Below, piece after piece: positions 37,355 through 50,151 of a stretch of 64,000 bases of DNA. The notes beneath the pieces are model-generated. The model searched no databases and was not told the DNA's origin. It saw only the letters and a program-made list of their open reading frames with translations. This DNA comes from Branchiostoma floridae (Eukaryota > Chordata > Leptocardii > Amphioxiformes > Branchiostomatidae). Each line of letters opens with the position of its first letter. Within the stretch, counting starts at the first letter, position 1. The stretch is from NCBI RefSeq assembly GCF_000003815.2, contig NC_049990.1, positions 7,527,010-7,591,009 of the forward strand. Direction: 5' to 3'. A program made the position numbers and the translations under genes.

Positions 37355-38122
37355 AGCCGTGAGGGTAGCTAGACTGTCTGATACGAGCGATCGCTGTTGT
37401 TGTTTATATTCGGGGTATTGGACGATTGTTGCCTACCAGGATGTCAGTAGATTGGATCAAAAATTGATATTCAAATTAGTGGCACAAATTACTGGTTAAT
37501 ATGTAAATCAATCTTTTGGAAAACAGCTGCTTTTTGCCTACCACTGCGTCACTGTGACATCATCGCGATCGCTCGTATTTTGGTCTAAGTTATTTGGCTT
37601 GTGATGTGAATCACTAAAACCTTTTTTGTGTGATAAGTGTGCACTGTACATGTGTATTGACTGCAATTTTCTTAAATGTAAGCTAAAACCACAAAAGGAA
37701 CAAAGTAGTGGCAGGGAACAAAGACAAGCTTGTCCCTCAGTTCCAAAGAAAAAAAAAACAAATAAATTTAAAAAAAAACACAAAATGTAATCATGTACAG
37801 TCAGCAAAAGTTGTTAATGCTTTCACTGAGCCTTTTGTTTTGGGTTGCATACCCATCAGTGTGTCATCACAGAAGTGTTGTAGTGGTAATATTTTGCTTT
37901 GGCACATCTCCCAGTGTATCCCAATGTCTATAAGATAAGCATAAAGTGTAGTGAAGATTCATGTTTTTAATGTGTATCAAATGCATATAAAATGGTTGAT
38001 TAGATAATTGAGCTGTGTGGAAAGCTCATGGTAAGTTGATCGTACCAATCATGGGATAGAAGTACAAATCAGGAAGTGCTATCTTCCTTTGTACTGTAGA
38101 TGTATGTTCTTAATGTGTAAAG

Positions 38123-40123
38123 CAACATGAAAAGTGTACAGAAGAACTACCGGTAGCAGAATGTAAGATCTTAGATGACATACTTGAGTCTTGCAGAGAG
38201 CTCATAGAAAGTTGATATGGCGATCAGGAAGTATAACCTTCCATTGTAATGAAGATTTTTTTACATATTTTCAATGTGTAAAGCATTATGAAAAGTGTTC
38301 AGAAGAAGAACTAACAGTATCTAAGATCATGGATATAATACTTGAGCTAGGAAGAAAGCTCATGGAAATTGGACGCCCCAACTATGGGATAGGGGTACAA
38401 ATCAAGAAGGGTAATATTGATTTGTAGCATTATGAAAACTATGCAGAAGAATGTACAGTATCTTAGATGAAATATTTGAGCCTTAGAGAAAGCTCAGGAA
38501 AGTTAGTGAGCTGCGAGATAGGGTGGCGTGTATCAGTGCCGAGGAGGACCTTTAACTTCAAGGCAGCCATAGCGAGAAGTTCATGTAGGAGAGACCAAAA
38601 CCAAGGTATAAGAGGCATTGTAGCCAGCATGAAGCATTCTTAAATATGAAATTTTGAGGTGGTGAAGAGAATACCAAGATATAAGAGACATTGTATGGGG
38701 CATTCTTAAATATGAAATTTTGAGCCAGTGTTGGGAACACTGACATATAAGAGCCAGGTTGGGGTATGCTTGTAAACATAGAATAAACAGAATCTCTTGA
38801 GAAAATAAATTGACTCTGTCATTACTGAATGTGGTGTGCAAGATACATGAGTGCCTGTTGTATGAATAGTTAAAGAGTAGAATCAAATTCATTTACTGGT
38901 AGTATAAATACTATGCACAAATATATCATAACTAAACGAATTTAAGAAAACAAGGATTCCTTTTATCTGCCCAAGGTGTTATGGTGTCATAACGCCTCAT
39001 CCTTTGCTATAACCACCGAATGAAACCATGTCGTTCCCTTTGCTCACTCAGTTGTTTTATTTGGTGCTTAGAGCCAGGTCCTTTGCTATAACCAACAAGT
39101 GAGCAAAGCAAACAAAGTGTATGTTGATTTGGCTGCTTCTCACTTCTTTGTAATAATGGAAATGTTTACTAAGAACATTGCACATGCCTGACTGGTGAAG
39201 AAAATGGATTTTGAGCCTTCTGAGCATTTTTGCCATTTAATAGTACAATAATTCAAACATATTTCTTTCTTAGTAATATCTAATCTAAGATGTGAACAAT
39301 TGCTCAGGCAACCTTTTTGCCACTTTTATCTTATGCAAGTACTTCTTAGAGTCAGTACTTTTTAATGAAATGTAAATAGTAAATAATAACAAATCATTAA
39401 AAAAACAGCTCATATTTCTGCCCATTCTAAACATCAACTGCCTATGTATATATTGAGCTGCAATGTATTGAAGTGCGTTACCATAATCTAGGTGGAAAAT
39501 TACACTATTCAGATATACAGATATGAGAAACTTTTATATAACACAATGTCAGTCAGGAAATATAAATACTATAATCGACATCAAATTTCTCGACTACTTC
39601 ATTTAAAACTTTCAGAGGAGGGAAAAAGGGACCATTTTGTGACTCCTTACTCCCTATACTTTTACTGCATAAGTTTTTAGGTCATAACCTGACCTTGTAT
39701 TGCAACATTTCTGACTGCTGTTAGATACATATAAACTAATTAGCCCCTAAAGTTAGGGTACCAAGAAAAGGTGAACATTAAAGATACAGTTCTTGCATTT
39801 TGGTGCCTTGTTAGAATGTTAGGATAGTAATACATGCAGTGGAACATGTACACAGTATTGCATGTAGGACAAAGGGGGAGTTGCGTCCTTTGTGATGCGA
39901 GTGAATGTAACCTTACTGGGCTGGTGGCCACTCCTTAGCCAGCTTTGATACTACATTTGTATTTTATGCCACTGGTAAATCTGCCTGGAGATTACCATAC
40001 AGTTTGGTCTTACCCCTAGTACTTACTGTAAAAAAAACTGGAGTGTTATGCCTAATGGCAAGTTACTGGTGATGAAAAACAAACAGATTTCGAGCCCTAG
40101 TTTGGGTCCATCTGGTCTGTGCA
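38123..40123. other. Intergenic stretch between arm B and CLYBL-A
   Basis: It contains degenerate tandem units to about 38520 (repeating gaaagctcatg, atgggatag, gtacaaatcaag), a local direct repeat near 38625-38720 (cattcttaaatatgaaattttga twice), and AT-rich DNA. No exon supported. Confidence 0.5.
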
Positions 40124-43100
40124 TCACTGTTGAGATCCTGATGGTTCTACAGCCTCTGCTAACTGAACCACGTTCTGTGCCTGCAGCAAGGACGGCTTGT
40201 CAATCATTTTGCCCTCGTACACAAACGCCCCCTGGAGAAAATAGACGGAAATGCATCATGAGTGCAAGATATTGTTTGGGGTCTGTTTCACATAGTTGTT
40301 TTGAAACCTGTGTTAGGACCTGCTATAAAAGCTAAAGCTAAGCTAAAGTTGCCCATACATCAGAACAAGGGGGCCAACCTCCTTCATCAGAAGATGCATC
40401 GTGCCTGGCACCCATCTCCGCTTCAAAGCCCTGGGCCACACATTGGTGCAAGCACTACAGCAGGGGGCTAGTTCACTGGTAGTGAAGTGTGTTCAGTTTC
40501 CATACTCTTCCTCTTACAGAGAAAGAAGTATGTATTTTGAAAAGTCTTTAGTATAACCCGGCTACAGCATCCAGTCTTCCTTGGTAGTCTCCCATCCAAG
40601 TACTGACCCAACTGTACGTTTTTTAACTTCTTAGATCAAGGGATTGGGTGTGTCACGGCTGTAAACCAGAACCTGTCATATGTACCATAAAACTCAGCAT
40701 TCCCACCTTGCCCTCCTGTTGGTGCTGCTGAAACGCCTGGATGAGACCACGTGCCCAGACGACCCTCTCAGGACTGGGGGAAAACGCCTGCTGGACAATG
40801 GGCACCTGCAGGGGGTGGATCACCTGTTTACCTGCAGAAACAAACAACAAACAATAATGGTAAACAACTCAAGGAAATGTCATAATCCTCTTTGGTTGCA
40901 ACTTAGAGGTTTTAGGTTGGTAAAAGGTGATGTTACATGTATAACTTCTGTCTTAACTTGCGAGAATCAAGCTCATGCACGTGCCTTGCATCCTCCACAT
41001 ATTTGCATGTTTGTGACATGAAATAATATTGCAAAGACAGTTATCACTTAATCTAGCAAAGCCTTATCAAATACCTGTAAACCCCATCTTGGCTCCTTCC
41101 TCTGATTGTCTTCTCAAGCTCTCTGTGTCTAAGGAGAAAAAATCAATGGTACCCGTAAACATTAAATTTCTAAAAGTGAAAATGATTATTTGGGCTAGCT
41201 CTTATCTAGAAGACAAATGTAAGAGTCCATTGATTAAAATAAACATTCATTTTATTACACTTTGGAGAAAACTTGAGATTGTTGACTCTGTCGAGCAATC
41301 TATCTTAAGGCAAATTTCCTTACAAATCCAACCATTTCCCATCCAACCATCAATCAAAGTCCTTCCGGTTTAGGGCAGTGCCCATCTCCATTTCAGTAGC
41401 CTTGGGCCACACAACTTCGTGCAATCACTACAGTAGAGGGCTGGCTAGTCCACGGGTAGTGGTCTGTGTTCAACTTCCATACTCTTTCCTGAATGCTGAG
41501 AAAGCAGCATGTACCCTTTCTAAAGACTTTAGTATGACTCAGCCGGGGATCGAACTCACAACCTACCGAATGCAAGGCAAACTCTCTACCCACTTGGTCA
41601 TTGCACCAGTTCCATTCAGCATTGACCTACCTTTAAAGTCTATGGACACCAGGTCGATGGCCTGTAGGCCAAAGGCCTTTGCCGTGACAACAACCTTCTG
41701 TCTGGCATACATCAGCTCCTTAGCATCACTGGTCCTGCTGGCTCCTGGGAAACAAAATACAAATGTAGGTTCAAGTGTGATGGGATCTAAAATCATCTAA
41801 TTCTATTTAAAAAAAATTGTGGCTGCCGAAAATGCTTTTCAACACATCTAATGCATATATTGCTGTGGATTAATACGAAATGTAATTCACTTGTGTTAGT
41901 AGGACTGTCATTCAGCACCAGGGACAGCTAAAGTTGTGTTAGTGGGACAGTAAAATCAGCACCAGGGACAGCAACACGTTCTATAGAGACAATGCCTGGT
42001 GTTAAAAGTCAATTCTGTAATTGCCCCTTTTGCTGAAATGGATGTTTCAATAGAAAAACGTCCACTTCAAACACCCACCTATATCAGCACAGAAGTCGTC
42101 AGACCCGAAGGTGACAGCAGCTAGTCTGAAGGGAGACATGTCGACCAGGTTGAAAGCCTCCTCTAGAATAGCCTGGAGGTTCATCAAGCCTCTCGCACTC
42201 TCCACCATTGTGATCAGGTTGAAGATGGGGTTGGCCTCTATCTCTGCCACTGCAGCGTTTAGGTTTGCAGCAAACTGTGGGAGCAAAATGTAGGGTGATG
42301 GGTAGTCCCATAGCCTTTTTAGACTTTAGGGTCAGTGGGTTGTTAAACCACTGTCTAATATAAGGCGGATCCATACCTCTCCTTCCACCAACTTTTACGC
42401 CCCCAATCAAAGTCAGGTGCACATTTTTACACCTATGTGGAGTGAGAAAAGTTACAAGCAAAGTGCCTTTCCCAGGGAAAAAAGTGAAGCCAGGAACATC
42501 AGTAGTCAAAAGTGTGACTTCTAGACAATTTTGTCTCTCCACTACATCCATCTGTATAAAGATAAACTGTTGTTCCTCACCTGTTGAAGTTCCTCTACAC
42601 TGTCCACCTTAGGCAGCATGATGCCAGAGGGCAGGTTCTTGGCTCGTAGAATAGCCAACAGGTCCTGTTGGGAACAAGTCATAGAATATCAAAACATATA
42701 TTATACCATTATTTACCAATATTAGTAAATCACAATTGTGGACAAGTTTGTGCTACATGACTTCTATATCTGTATCTGTATCTACAGATGTATATGCGGC
42801 CCTTTGGCGCAATGTTTTGACAGGATTCTATTCAAGTCAGGCTCCTGTTTATTAATCCTGAGTTTCAAGTAAATTTAATAATCCAAAGTGACATATGGAT
42901 GGTCAGACAGACCAAAATAGGCAAACATGTTGTGTTATAGCCTAATAATAATACTTGTAAAAGTGACACTAGGGAGGTAGCATATGCAAATCTGATCATG
43001 GCTCAAATTACATTATTTCAGTCATCTTCAATATACAATTCATGTTAAAGGGCTTGTATTCTTTTCGTTTGCCAAATTACAAGTTGACGTTGTTGATGTT

Positions 43101-46100
43101 TTTTTTTCTACAACTCCACTGGAAGCTATGAGAAGGATAAGTACAACTTACATCATCAGCCAGCTCACTGTCCACAGAGTTGACTCTGACCACACACTCT
43201 GTCCTGCCGAAGTCAACCTCATCCAACATTCTTGTTATATTAGCTCTGGCCTCATCCTAGGAGAAAGGAAAGAAGGCAACTCTTTGCTTAGGCCACAGTA
43301 AGTAAATTTTATGGATGGATGACATTGTATGCAGACTCCAAATCTAATGGACCTGTAAGTGTAATTTAACTATCTTACTATAGTTACGGTAGGGGTATTT
43401 GGTACACAGTCCTACTACCAGTTTTCATGTTTAAAATTTCTGGATTTTAAGCATCAAACAGCTGTTGGATTACCATAACAATGACAAAGAATACAGTCTC
43501 AGTGTATTGACTTTAAGGATGGGAAAGAGGCATAACTTTTCTTTTATATACTAAATTCAGGGCTCGAAATACACTTTTCAGTCAACTTGCACCTGTGCAA
43601 GTTAAGCCAAAGGTAACTTGCACCAAAAGAAACTTACTTGCACAACCCAAAATAGTGAACTGTTAACCCCTTTTAATATCTCCTCTTCTGAAAATCTGCA
43701 AATGTACGTGAGTAAATGGGGATACACAAAGACCACATGTTTGGATATTTGTTTTTCCGTAGCATATTTTATTTTTGGTTTGAAATTGTACAAACTGTTT
43801 CATAAAAACTGTGAATTTAGGCTCAATCAAAGACATTTCAATGTCTACAACTCGATAAGATCCATAGATTTCTTCTGGACTCTTCAGTTTCTGGACAGTT
43901 ACCCGTCATTCACTTTCCCTGTCATGCTTCTTGCACAAATTTTGAAGAAACATTACTTCTTTCTCGTTTTGAATCCTAAGGGACTACTTGAGTGTATATT
44001 TCATTACTTGGAAAGCATTTTCAGACAGCTTGTAGCAATAGTTTCCGTTGTCTTCCAGAAAATATCTTATTTCCATACTAGTAGGCCGAGTGATTACACT
44101 TCCAGTCGGTCCAAATCGCTTGTAAATCTCCCAACATAAGTAGATCCTAGCTTTTTTGAAATACACAAACAGTCGTTTTTCATGTTATAGTTTGGTTTAA
44201 GTCTGCCCTTGTACCCATACAAAGTCAGTAAAAGTACCCATGAGAGGTTTCCAACATGCGTAAATAACCAAGATGGCGGAGCCGGCAACATGAAAATCTC
44301 TCGTGCGTCAGTTGAGTGCAGGTGATCTAAGGTAAAAAAACCTCAAAGTAAAGGTCTAGACTCTATAGGAAATTTTATAAAACTCTTGGCAAAACTTTTG
44401 CGACTCGTAATGATTTGTAATAACCTCCATAACATGACCGGGAAACATCCAGACCACTGACGGGGAAAGTGAATGACGGGGAATTGACCTGACACCGACT
44501 CTTCGAGTGACATCCATCACAGCAACTAGTCTTAAGCATCTCCAGAATGAAGTGGTAGAACGACTCAATACAATACATATAACTGGAAAAACCAGTTGAA
44601 CATATTAAAGTCACTAATTAGTATGCAAATGTAACTCATATGCAAATCAAGGTAAGACAGCACCATAGGAATCATTAGCATTGTAGAGATGGATTTGTCT
44701 AAAATAAATAGTTTACCTGGATGTCTAACCAAATTTAGAAATAACAAATTTAGGCTTTTTTTTATTTAGTGTTATCTTCTTTTACCTTTCAATGACAGAC
44801 AATATTCTCGGTGTGTGTAAGCTTTTTCTAATGTCAGGTATTAGAGGACAAAAGTAACTTGCACTGGTACAAGTTTGGTCTAAACTTACTTGCACCACAC
44901 CAATTTTACTTGCACAAACATGCATTTGCATGTGGTATTTCGAGCCCTGAAATTATTATACTAGTAATAAACCAAAAACAAGTTCCAAACCTTTTTGTTT
45001 GCTGCTACACCATCCTCACAATCCAACACAGCACAGTCCACATCCAGTGTCGGAATCTTGAGAATTTTCCTCTCATCGTTCCCAGGAACGTACATGAGCG
45101 CCCGTCTGGGTCTATAGGGTGGCGGCTCCTGTGCTGTGCAGTAGGAGCGTAGGCTGGACGATACTCTGGGTAACGTACGGCACAGCACCCTGCAAGGAAA
45201 AATATGGTGAAGAAGGTTAGACATCCAGGTAATATTAAAGATACAGCAAAGAATTACTGGAAATGTGTCCGTAGCATTAGTGGTCACATTAAACTTAGAA
45301 GGCAGTTGAAGTGCTTTAAATGGCAAAAGGATGTTTCTTGGACTGCCACAAATAAATATTTTCACAGACGACGTTGCGCGTTGTGTGATATATCTGTAGC
45401 AAGGCCATCATCATCATAACAACACTCAACAGTGTTATATTTCGTGTTTTAAAACTAAATTATACTACGTAAAAACGCTATAGCTCGGGTTCATTTGTGT
45501 ACTCCATATCATTTAGGCTGTCATGAAATATTCTCAACTTCCTTGATATCGCTTTTCCACACAGACTGTAGCAGTGAAGGGGATCCGCAGGTCAATCCGC
45601 CATGCAAATTGATGGTGGTCGATTATAGTTCAGGGCCTAAAACTTCAAGATTTTTTTCCTGGTCAAATGGGTAGAAATCCTGGCAGTTTTGAGGTGGGTG
45701 TGACAGGGGAGGGTTTCAACTTTGTGATTAGGGCCAAAAAGCTGAGTTTGTGTGGTTTTTAGGGGGTATAAAGTTGGGACTTTTTTGTCCTAGCACATGG
45801 CCTCCTCACTGGGTTGTGGTGCGGTTTTGAGGTCATGGGTCAATCTTTCAGTTTCCCGGAAGTTCTCGCCGTTAGATTCATGCCGAAATGTGGTTTTTCG
45901 GATAGCTGAGATGTCGGGCTTTCATATGAGGGTATGTTTGTGTGCCAGTAACGTCAGATAGTTGAGTTACTAACAGTTGCTTTCTCCTCTTTTTTGTATA
46001 GGAACCCACTGTTTAGAGGCTGCAAATTGAATCACCTGCGGATACCCTGAAGTGTTCCAGGTATCACCCTGCCCTCCCCCTTTTTAGCTATTTTGGGGCT

Positions 46101-47656
46101 GAATACACCTCCATATGTGTGAAATATGGTCCCAGGGGACATGCCATGCTAAATTTGTTGAGAATTTCCTATATTTTAGCTGTTTTGGGTTCACTGGTGT
46201 GCTAATGGGCACTGCTTACAATGAAAATTGCCATTGGTGTAAAATGACTTGAGAGGGAGGATGGACTCTAGAGTCTATCACTCTTTCATTTGACCTGCAT
46301 TTTATTGGCAATTGCAAAAGTAAATTATGAATAGTCCAAAAGAGTTAGGTTGGACGTGAACCACGTTATTTGGCAACGTCCCAGGGGAGGAGCCGCGAAA
46401 GCGGTCGAGCTCATGGATACAGGAGGTGTGTTACTAAGCCCCATTATCTTGTGTTTTGCTAACTATTTTGGGATGTTAGCATGATGTTAGCATGTGACAG
46501 GTATTATGACAGCATACCAGAGTCTGTCAGTGCCATTTTCATAACAAAAAATGACGAAAGTGGTGTGTGCATTGAGTGAAATTGGCTTTGACCTACTTTA
46601 TTAAGTGCCCAGCACACACCTTCTGAAAGTCCCTACAAAGCCTCTGAAACAACACTTCATGACCAAATTTCAGGTCTCTGTCACTGTAGAGGCAGTCTCT
46701 GTGTGTCAGAGTGAATAGCTTTTGGCATTTCTTGGCCTACATATGCCAGGTTTCTTGAAAACAGCTCTTGGTATATATGCCCTGCCCCCCCCCCCCCCCT
46801 TCAGACTCTGATGGCAGCCATGATACCTGTAATAAAAGTGAGTCCCAGGGGAGTATAAATCATTGAAATTCTTTCATACTTAGGATAATATGTAACAACC
46901 CCTGTCTCCATTGTATGATAAAACTTTTTTTGTAAAATTCTGAACTTGGGCTCTGTGAAGGGGATCCGCAGGTCAATCCGCCATGCAAATTGATGGTGGT
47001 CGATTATAGTTCAGGGCCTAAAACTTCAAGATTTTTTTCCTGGTCAAATGGGTAGAAATCCTGGCAGTTTTGAGGTGGGTGTGACAGGGGAGGGTTTCAA
47101 CTTTGTGATTAGGGCCAAAAAGCTGAGTTTGTGTGGTTTTTAGGGGGTATAAAGTTGGGACTTTTTTGTCCTAGCACATGGCCTCCTCACTGGGTTGTGG
47201 TGCGGTTTTGAGGTCATGGGTCAATCTTTCAGTTTCCCGGAAGTTCTCGCCGTTAGATTCATGCCGAAATGTGGTTTTTCGGATAGCTGAGATGTCGGGC
47301 TTTCATATGAGGGTATGTTTGTGTGCCAGTAACGTCAGATAGTTGAGTTACTAACAGTTGCTTTCTCCTCTTTTTTGTATAGGAACCCACTGTTTAGAGG
47401 CTGCAAATTGAATCACCTGCGGATACCCTGAAACCCTAACATGTTACGCCCCCCTCCCCCTTCCCTTCGGACGACAGAACCACCCGTCAATTCACCACGT
47501 CAGTGATAAAACAAGCAGCCGACGATCTGCAGGACCAAGATATAGTGATCAGCAATCTAGAGCCAAACTTTCGCCCAAATCGGCCGAGCAATTACGACAA
47601 AATCTTAGAAAGATGGATCTGACAGCTCACCGTCCTAATTTCGTGGGCGCCGCCAT
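40124..47656 (-). CDS. CLYBL: Citramalyl-CoA lyase, mitochondrial (CLYBL), copy A
   Basis: Nine exons, minus strand: 47631-47656, 44991-45189, 43152-43256, 42581-42664, 42079-42274, 41631-41744, 41075-41128, 40707-40831, 40124-40231; they join in frame to 336 aa (human about 340). The N terminus MAAPTKLGRVLCRTLPR is Arg-rich and suits mitochondrial import. The HpcH/citrate lyase beta fold shows YRPRRALMYVPGNDERK, DCEDGVAANKK, LPKVDSVEEL, the metal-binding Glu in MVESARGLMN, the Asp in FGSDDFCADIG, and near the C terminus GKMIDKPSLL with the Asp expected to be catalytic (Asp320 in human numbering, from memory). The enzyme splits citramalyl-CoA to acetyl-CoA and pyruvate in the itaconate/C5 pathway, protecting B12 metabolism. 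Intron 1 holds the paired 478-bp repeats, intron 2 a DNA transposon, and introns 4, 6 and 8 SINEs. This copy looks fully conventional. Confidence 0.95.
40385..40590 (-). repeat. SINE body fragment in CLYBL-A intron 8
   Basis: cccatctccgcttcaaagcc, ctgggccacacattggtgca and ...gtctttagtata match, block by block, the SINE at 41372-41612 of the same gene; the tRNA-like head is missing. Confidence 0.6.
41372..41612 (-). repeat. tRNA-derived SINE in CLYBL-A intron 6
   Basis: Read on the minus strand, the head has an A-box-like tgaccaagtggg and a clear B box gagttcgatcccc (about 41535-41612), followed by a body ending ...ggctactgaaatggagatgg. A second, headless copy is at 40385-40590. Confidence 0.75.
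42302..42490 (-). repeat. SINE fragment in CLYBL-A intron 4
   Basis: The minus strand reads ccctgggaaaggcactttgc, ctcactccacataggtgta, then aacaacccactg...aaaaaggctatggga: the same block order as the SINE at 105-330. Confidence 0.7.
43558..44949. mobile_element. 1.39-kb DNA transposon, CAGGGCTCGAAATAC termini
   Basis: It has the same ends as the element at 10665-11026 (CAGGGCTCGAAATAC...GTATTTCGAGCCCTG) and is flanked by AAATT (43553-43557 and 44950-44954), again a 5-bp duplication. ACTTGCAC motifs cluster near both ends. The interior has open frames up to 173 codons but I recognise no transposase; a short inverted repeat (cccgtcattcactttccc near 43903, inverted near 44463) suggests nested structure. 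It ends 41 bp from CLYBL-A exon 2. Confidence 0.85.
45574..47432. mobile_element. Pair of 478-bp direct repeats around 903 bp (unclassified element)
   Basis: 45574-46051 and 46955-47432 appear identical over 478 bp, in the same orientation. Each copy begins GTGAAGGGGATCCGCAGGT and ends ACCTGCGGATACCCTGAA, so each also has imperfect terminal inverted repeats. The 903-bp middle has no open frame, no obvious primer-binding site after the first repeat and no polypurine tract before the second. It could be a miniature LTR element, two MITE copies, or a local duplication. It lies in CLYBL-A intron 1. Confidence 0.75.
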
Positions 47657-50151
47657 TTTGATTACCCAGCAACCTTTGCAACAACAACAACTTCACAAGT
47701 GGTTAGTAACTCTTTTCGTTCAACTTTTTTCAAGCCTGTATGCTGTCGATAAGACCTACAGAGGTGCCTACCTGGTATGATATTCAACAATTTACCAAAT
47801 ACAATCCAATTCTATTCGTATACTTTGGAATTTTACATGGATACGTAACAACCTTATCAATAAAGTTGTCAATAATATAAATAAGATTGCTAAGTTTTGT
47901 AAATGTAATTGCACTGTCTTCGGTAGAATCACTAAGTATACTTGGGCACCAAAAAGAGTGTCAACAAGAATAAGGTAACATCTACATATATTACATAGAT
48001 CTATACCATGAATAAAGAAGAATGTACACCAGAAGCCTTGGCCTTTCCATTCTTTTATTCATTCCCCTCAATGTTATTGACAACTGAAAGATGCTTTGGT
48101 TCTTCTATCTCTACTACAATAGTCATTCTCATTATGACCATTTGTATCTTATCTTGTAACTAATATTTAATGCTACACATATAAAGGACGCACCAGTATT
48201 AACTTTAATTAGAACATGGCCACTACCCCGAAGATATTATTTTATTCATCTAGATAAATAAAAGATATTAAAATCAGGATATCACACAATATTTAAACAA
48301 AATGACGTGATATAGCATCCTGTACCTCTCAGCAAACAAATAAACAATGGATCTCTTCTTGCCTTTACCACATGGTGTGGTTTATGGCACCTGGCACCAG
48401 ATTTGTGTGTGGTCGTCTAGGTCTAGCAACATTTCCCCCATAAAATGTTTCTGCTTGTTGAGTCCAGCAGTTTGCTCCCGAGTCTCACATGGGAAGGACA
48501 CTGTGAGGGAGCGCGGTGTGTTTAGTGCCATGGATTTAAACTTCGACTTAGGATTTGACTATTTGTTGAACCTGATTTGTTGAACCTGATGAGGGTCAAC
48601 TTTGAGGACCAGTTTCTCCAGCATGTTGGAATGGACCTTGAGGATTTCTCTATGCTTTTGAACTGTGACATTGACCTGGGATTTCTTATCACAAACTGTG
48701 AGTTTTTCTCGAGGATCTGTTTTGATTTGTTATTTTGGTTTGTTATTCTCTGTACCAAGGTTTTTTAACCTCCTTGTCTGTACTGTTTCCAGTAGTCAAG
48801 TTCTGAAGGGGTGCCACTGTTTTTCACTTTTTGTTATTATTTTTGTTTTGGTTAGCTTTATGGGACCCATGCTATTCTCGGGTGTTAAAGGAACCCCCTT
48901 GTGGGTGGGGCAACCCCTATTTCACATAATCAAGCCACGCCCATCATCTATCTATTACTAAGATAGAGGATGAGTGTCACTTTATTGTTGACTGTACTTT
49001 ATACAACAATGAAGAAACATCATTTTTGAAAATATACAACATGTGTTCCCTAATTTCTGATACTTGAATACCATGGAAAAATTTATACTTCTCATGCAAT
49101 TAGATCAACCATACATTATTGATTCCATCTGTCCTTATGTTTATAACTGTTTTAAGGAGCAAAAAGAAGTTGAACTTGTACATACTAGAATGTATTAGCA
49201 TATGTAGAGGTGATAAGATACCTTTTTCTTATATCAAAGTTGCACCTTATCACTAGCGCTACGACCTGTACTTAGCTTGTTTGAGCACAAATGTACAATA
49301 AAGGTCATTCATTCATTTAATATACTTGTTGGTTCTCAGATTTTAGACCTAACAATAATGCTACTAAACAAAATACTGATTTGAAAACAGAGTCTGAGGT
49401 GGGAACCTTTGTACACAAAGTTTCAGGTAGTAAATACTGTATACATGTAGTAAAATGGACGTTTTCCTCCTAGCCTTCTGTTTTCAAATTGAATGCTTGC
49501 TAAATTTTACTTTAAAATGCCCTAATCCAAGGAAATAAATAGATGTGACCTAAGGACATCACATTCAGGGAGAAGTCTGTTGACATGAATCAGCACACAA
49601 TGTAACATGTAATACTTTATGAAATACAAAATGTATATTCTATGGCAGTGAAAATTGGGTTAAATCTTGACTATTAGATATGGCAGCGACGCCAGCGTTA
49701 GATAACCTTTGTGTATAGACAGGATGCCACTACATTTACTAGCTATGAGACTGAGGTAATCAAACGGAATATGGTGGAGGACGGAATAAAGTAAATTGAT
49801 GGAATGAATAAAGTCACTTAACCATGCATGGTGGTTTGTAATCGGTACAGTTGACTTTAATATGGGTAAGAGCAGTTTGGTATGGAAATGCAGTCAAGTA
49901 TGGTCAGAGTGGGCTCTTCCTGCACGTGGATGAGCCTCTTGGCAGAGAGCGATAGACTTGGAAGTCGTCTGGTAACCCAGCGTGTTCCCGTATATCTCAA
50001 CATGAAGAGCACAGATTGGCTTATAGTACCCCATCTAAACACCATTTGAAAGAGGAACCACCACCATGGTTAAAAAGTCAGACACCCTTTATTAAAGCCC
50101 TTTTATCATTGATAGGAAGAAGTCATAGTTTTCCCTCCAGTTCTGTGAGCT
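47657..50151. other. Intergenic region between the CLYBL copies
   Basis: It should hold the CLYBL-A promoter (right of 47656; GC-rich, with a 'gcgccgccattttg' start context) and the CLYBL-B 3' end. The only recognisable content is the LINE remnant at about 48960-49320. Short open frames around 48347-48960 are hydrophobic, unrecognised and probably repeat-derived. Confidence 0.5.
48960..49320 (+). pseudogene. 3' end of a degraded non-LTR retrotransposon
   Basis: 48963-49064 encodes IEDECHFIVDCTLYNN..., the zinc-knuckle-like pattern (EDExHFLxxCxxY) at the C terminus of LINE reverse-transcriptase proteins. In a shifted frame 49074-49198 continues EKFILLMQLDQPYIIDSICP... to a stop. A terminal AATAAAGGTCATTCATTCAT (about 49299) resembles the short tandem tail of such elements. 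5'-truncated and frame-shifted, so dead. Confidence 0.7.

Larger units (their letters stand above)
32904..38122. repeat. Arm B of the large inverted duplication
   Basis: It mirrors 18806-24348. It starts at the CRE TGACGTCA (32904-32911), with NRF1-like sites at 32941-32950 and about 33495-33506, then carries the whole plus-strand gene copy. It ends in the first unit of a degenerate ~140-150-bp tandem repeat (about 37965-38520, landmarks aatgtgtaaagca and gaaagctcatg). The hAT elements of arm A are missing here. Confidence 0.9.

Noticed and set aside
43618..44139. 173-codon open frame inside the CAGGGCTCGAAATAC transposon
   Set aside because: No transposase motif or splice sites, and low-complexity hydrophobic composition; treated as chance.
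45574..47432. Ordinary LTR retrotransposon
   Set aside because: No gag/pol frame, primer-binding site, polypurine tract or target duplication; the repeats lack TG...CA ends. Kept only as an unclassified element.
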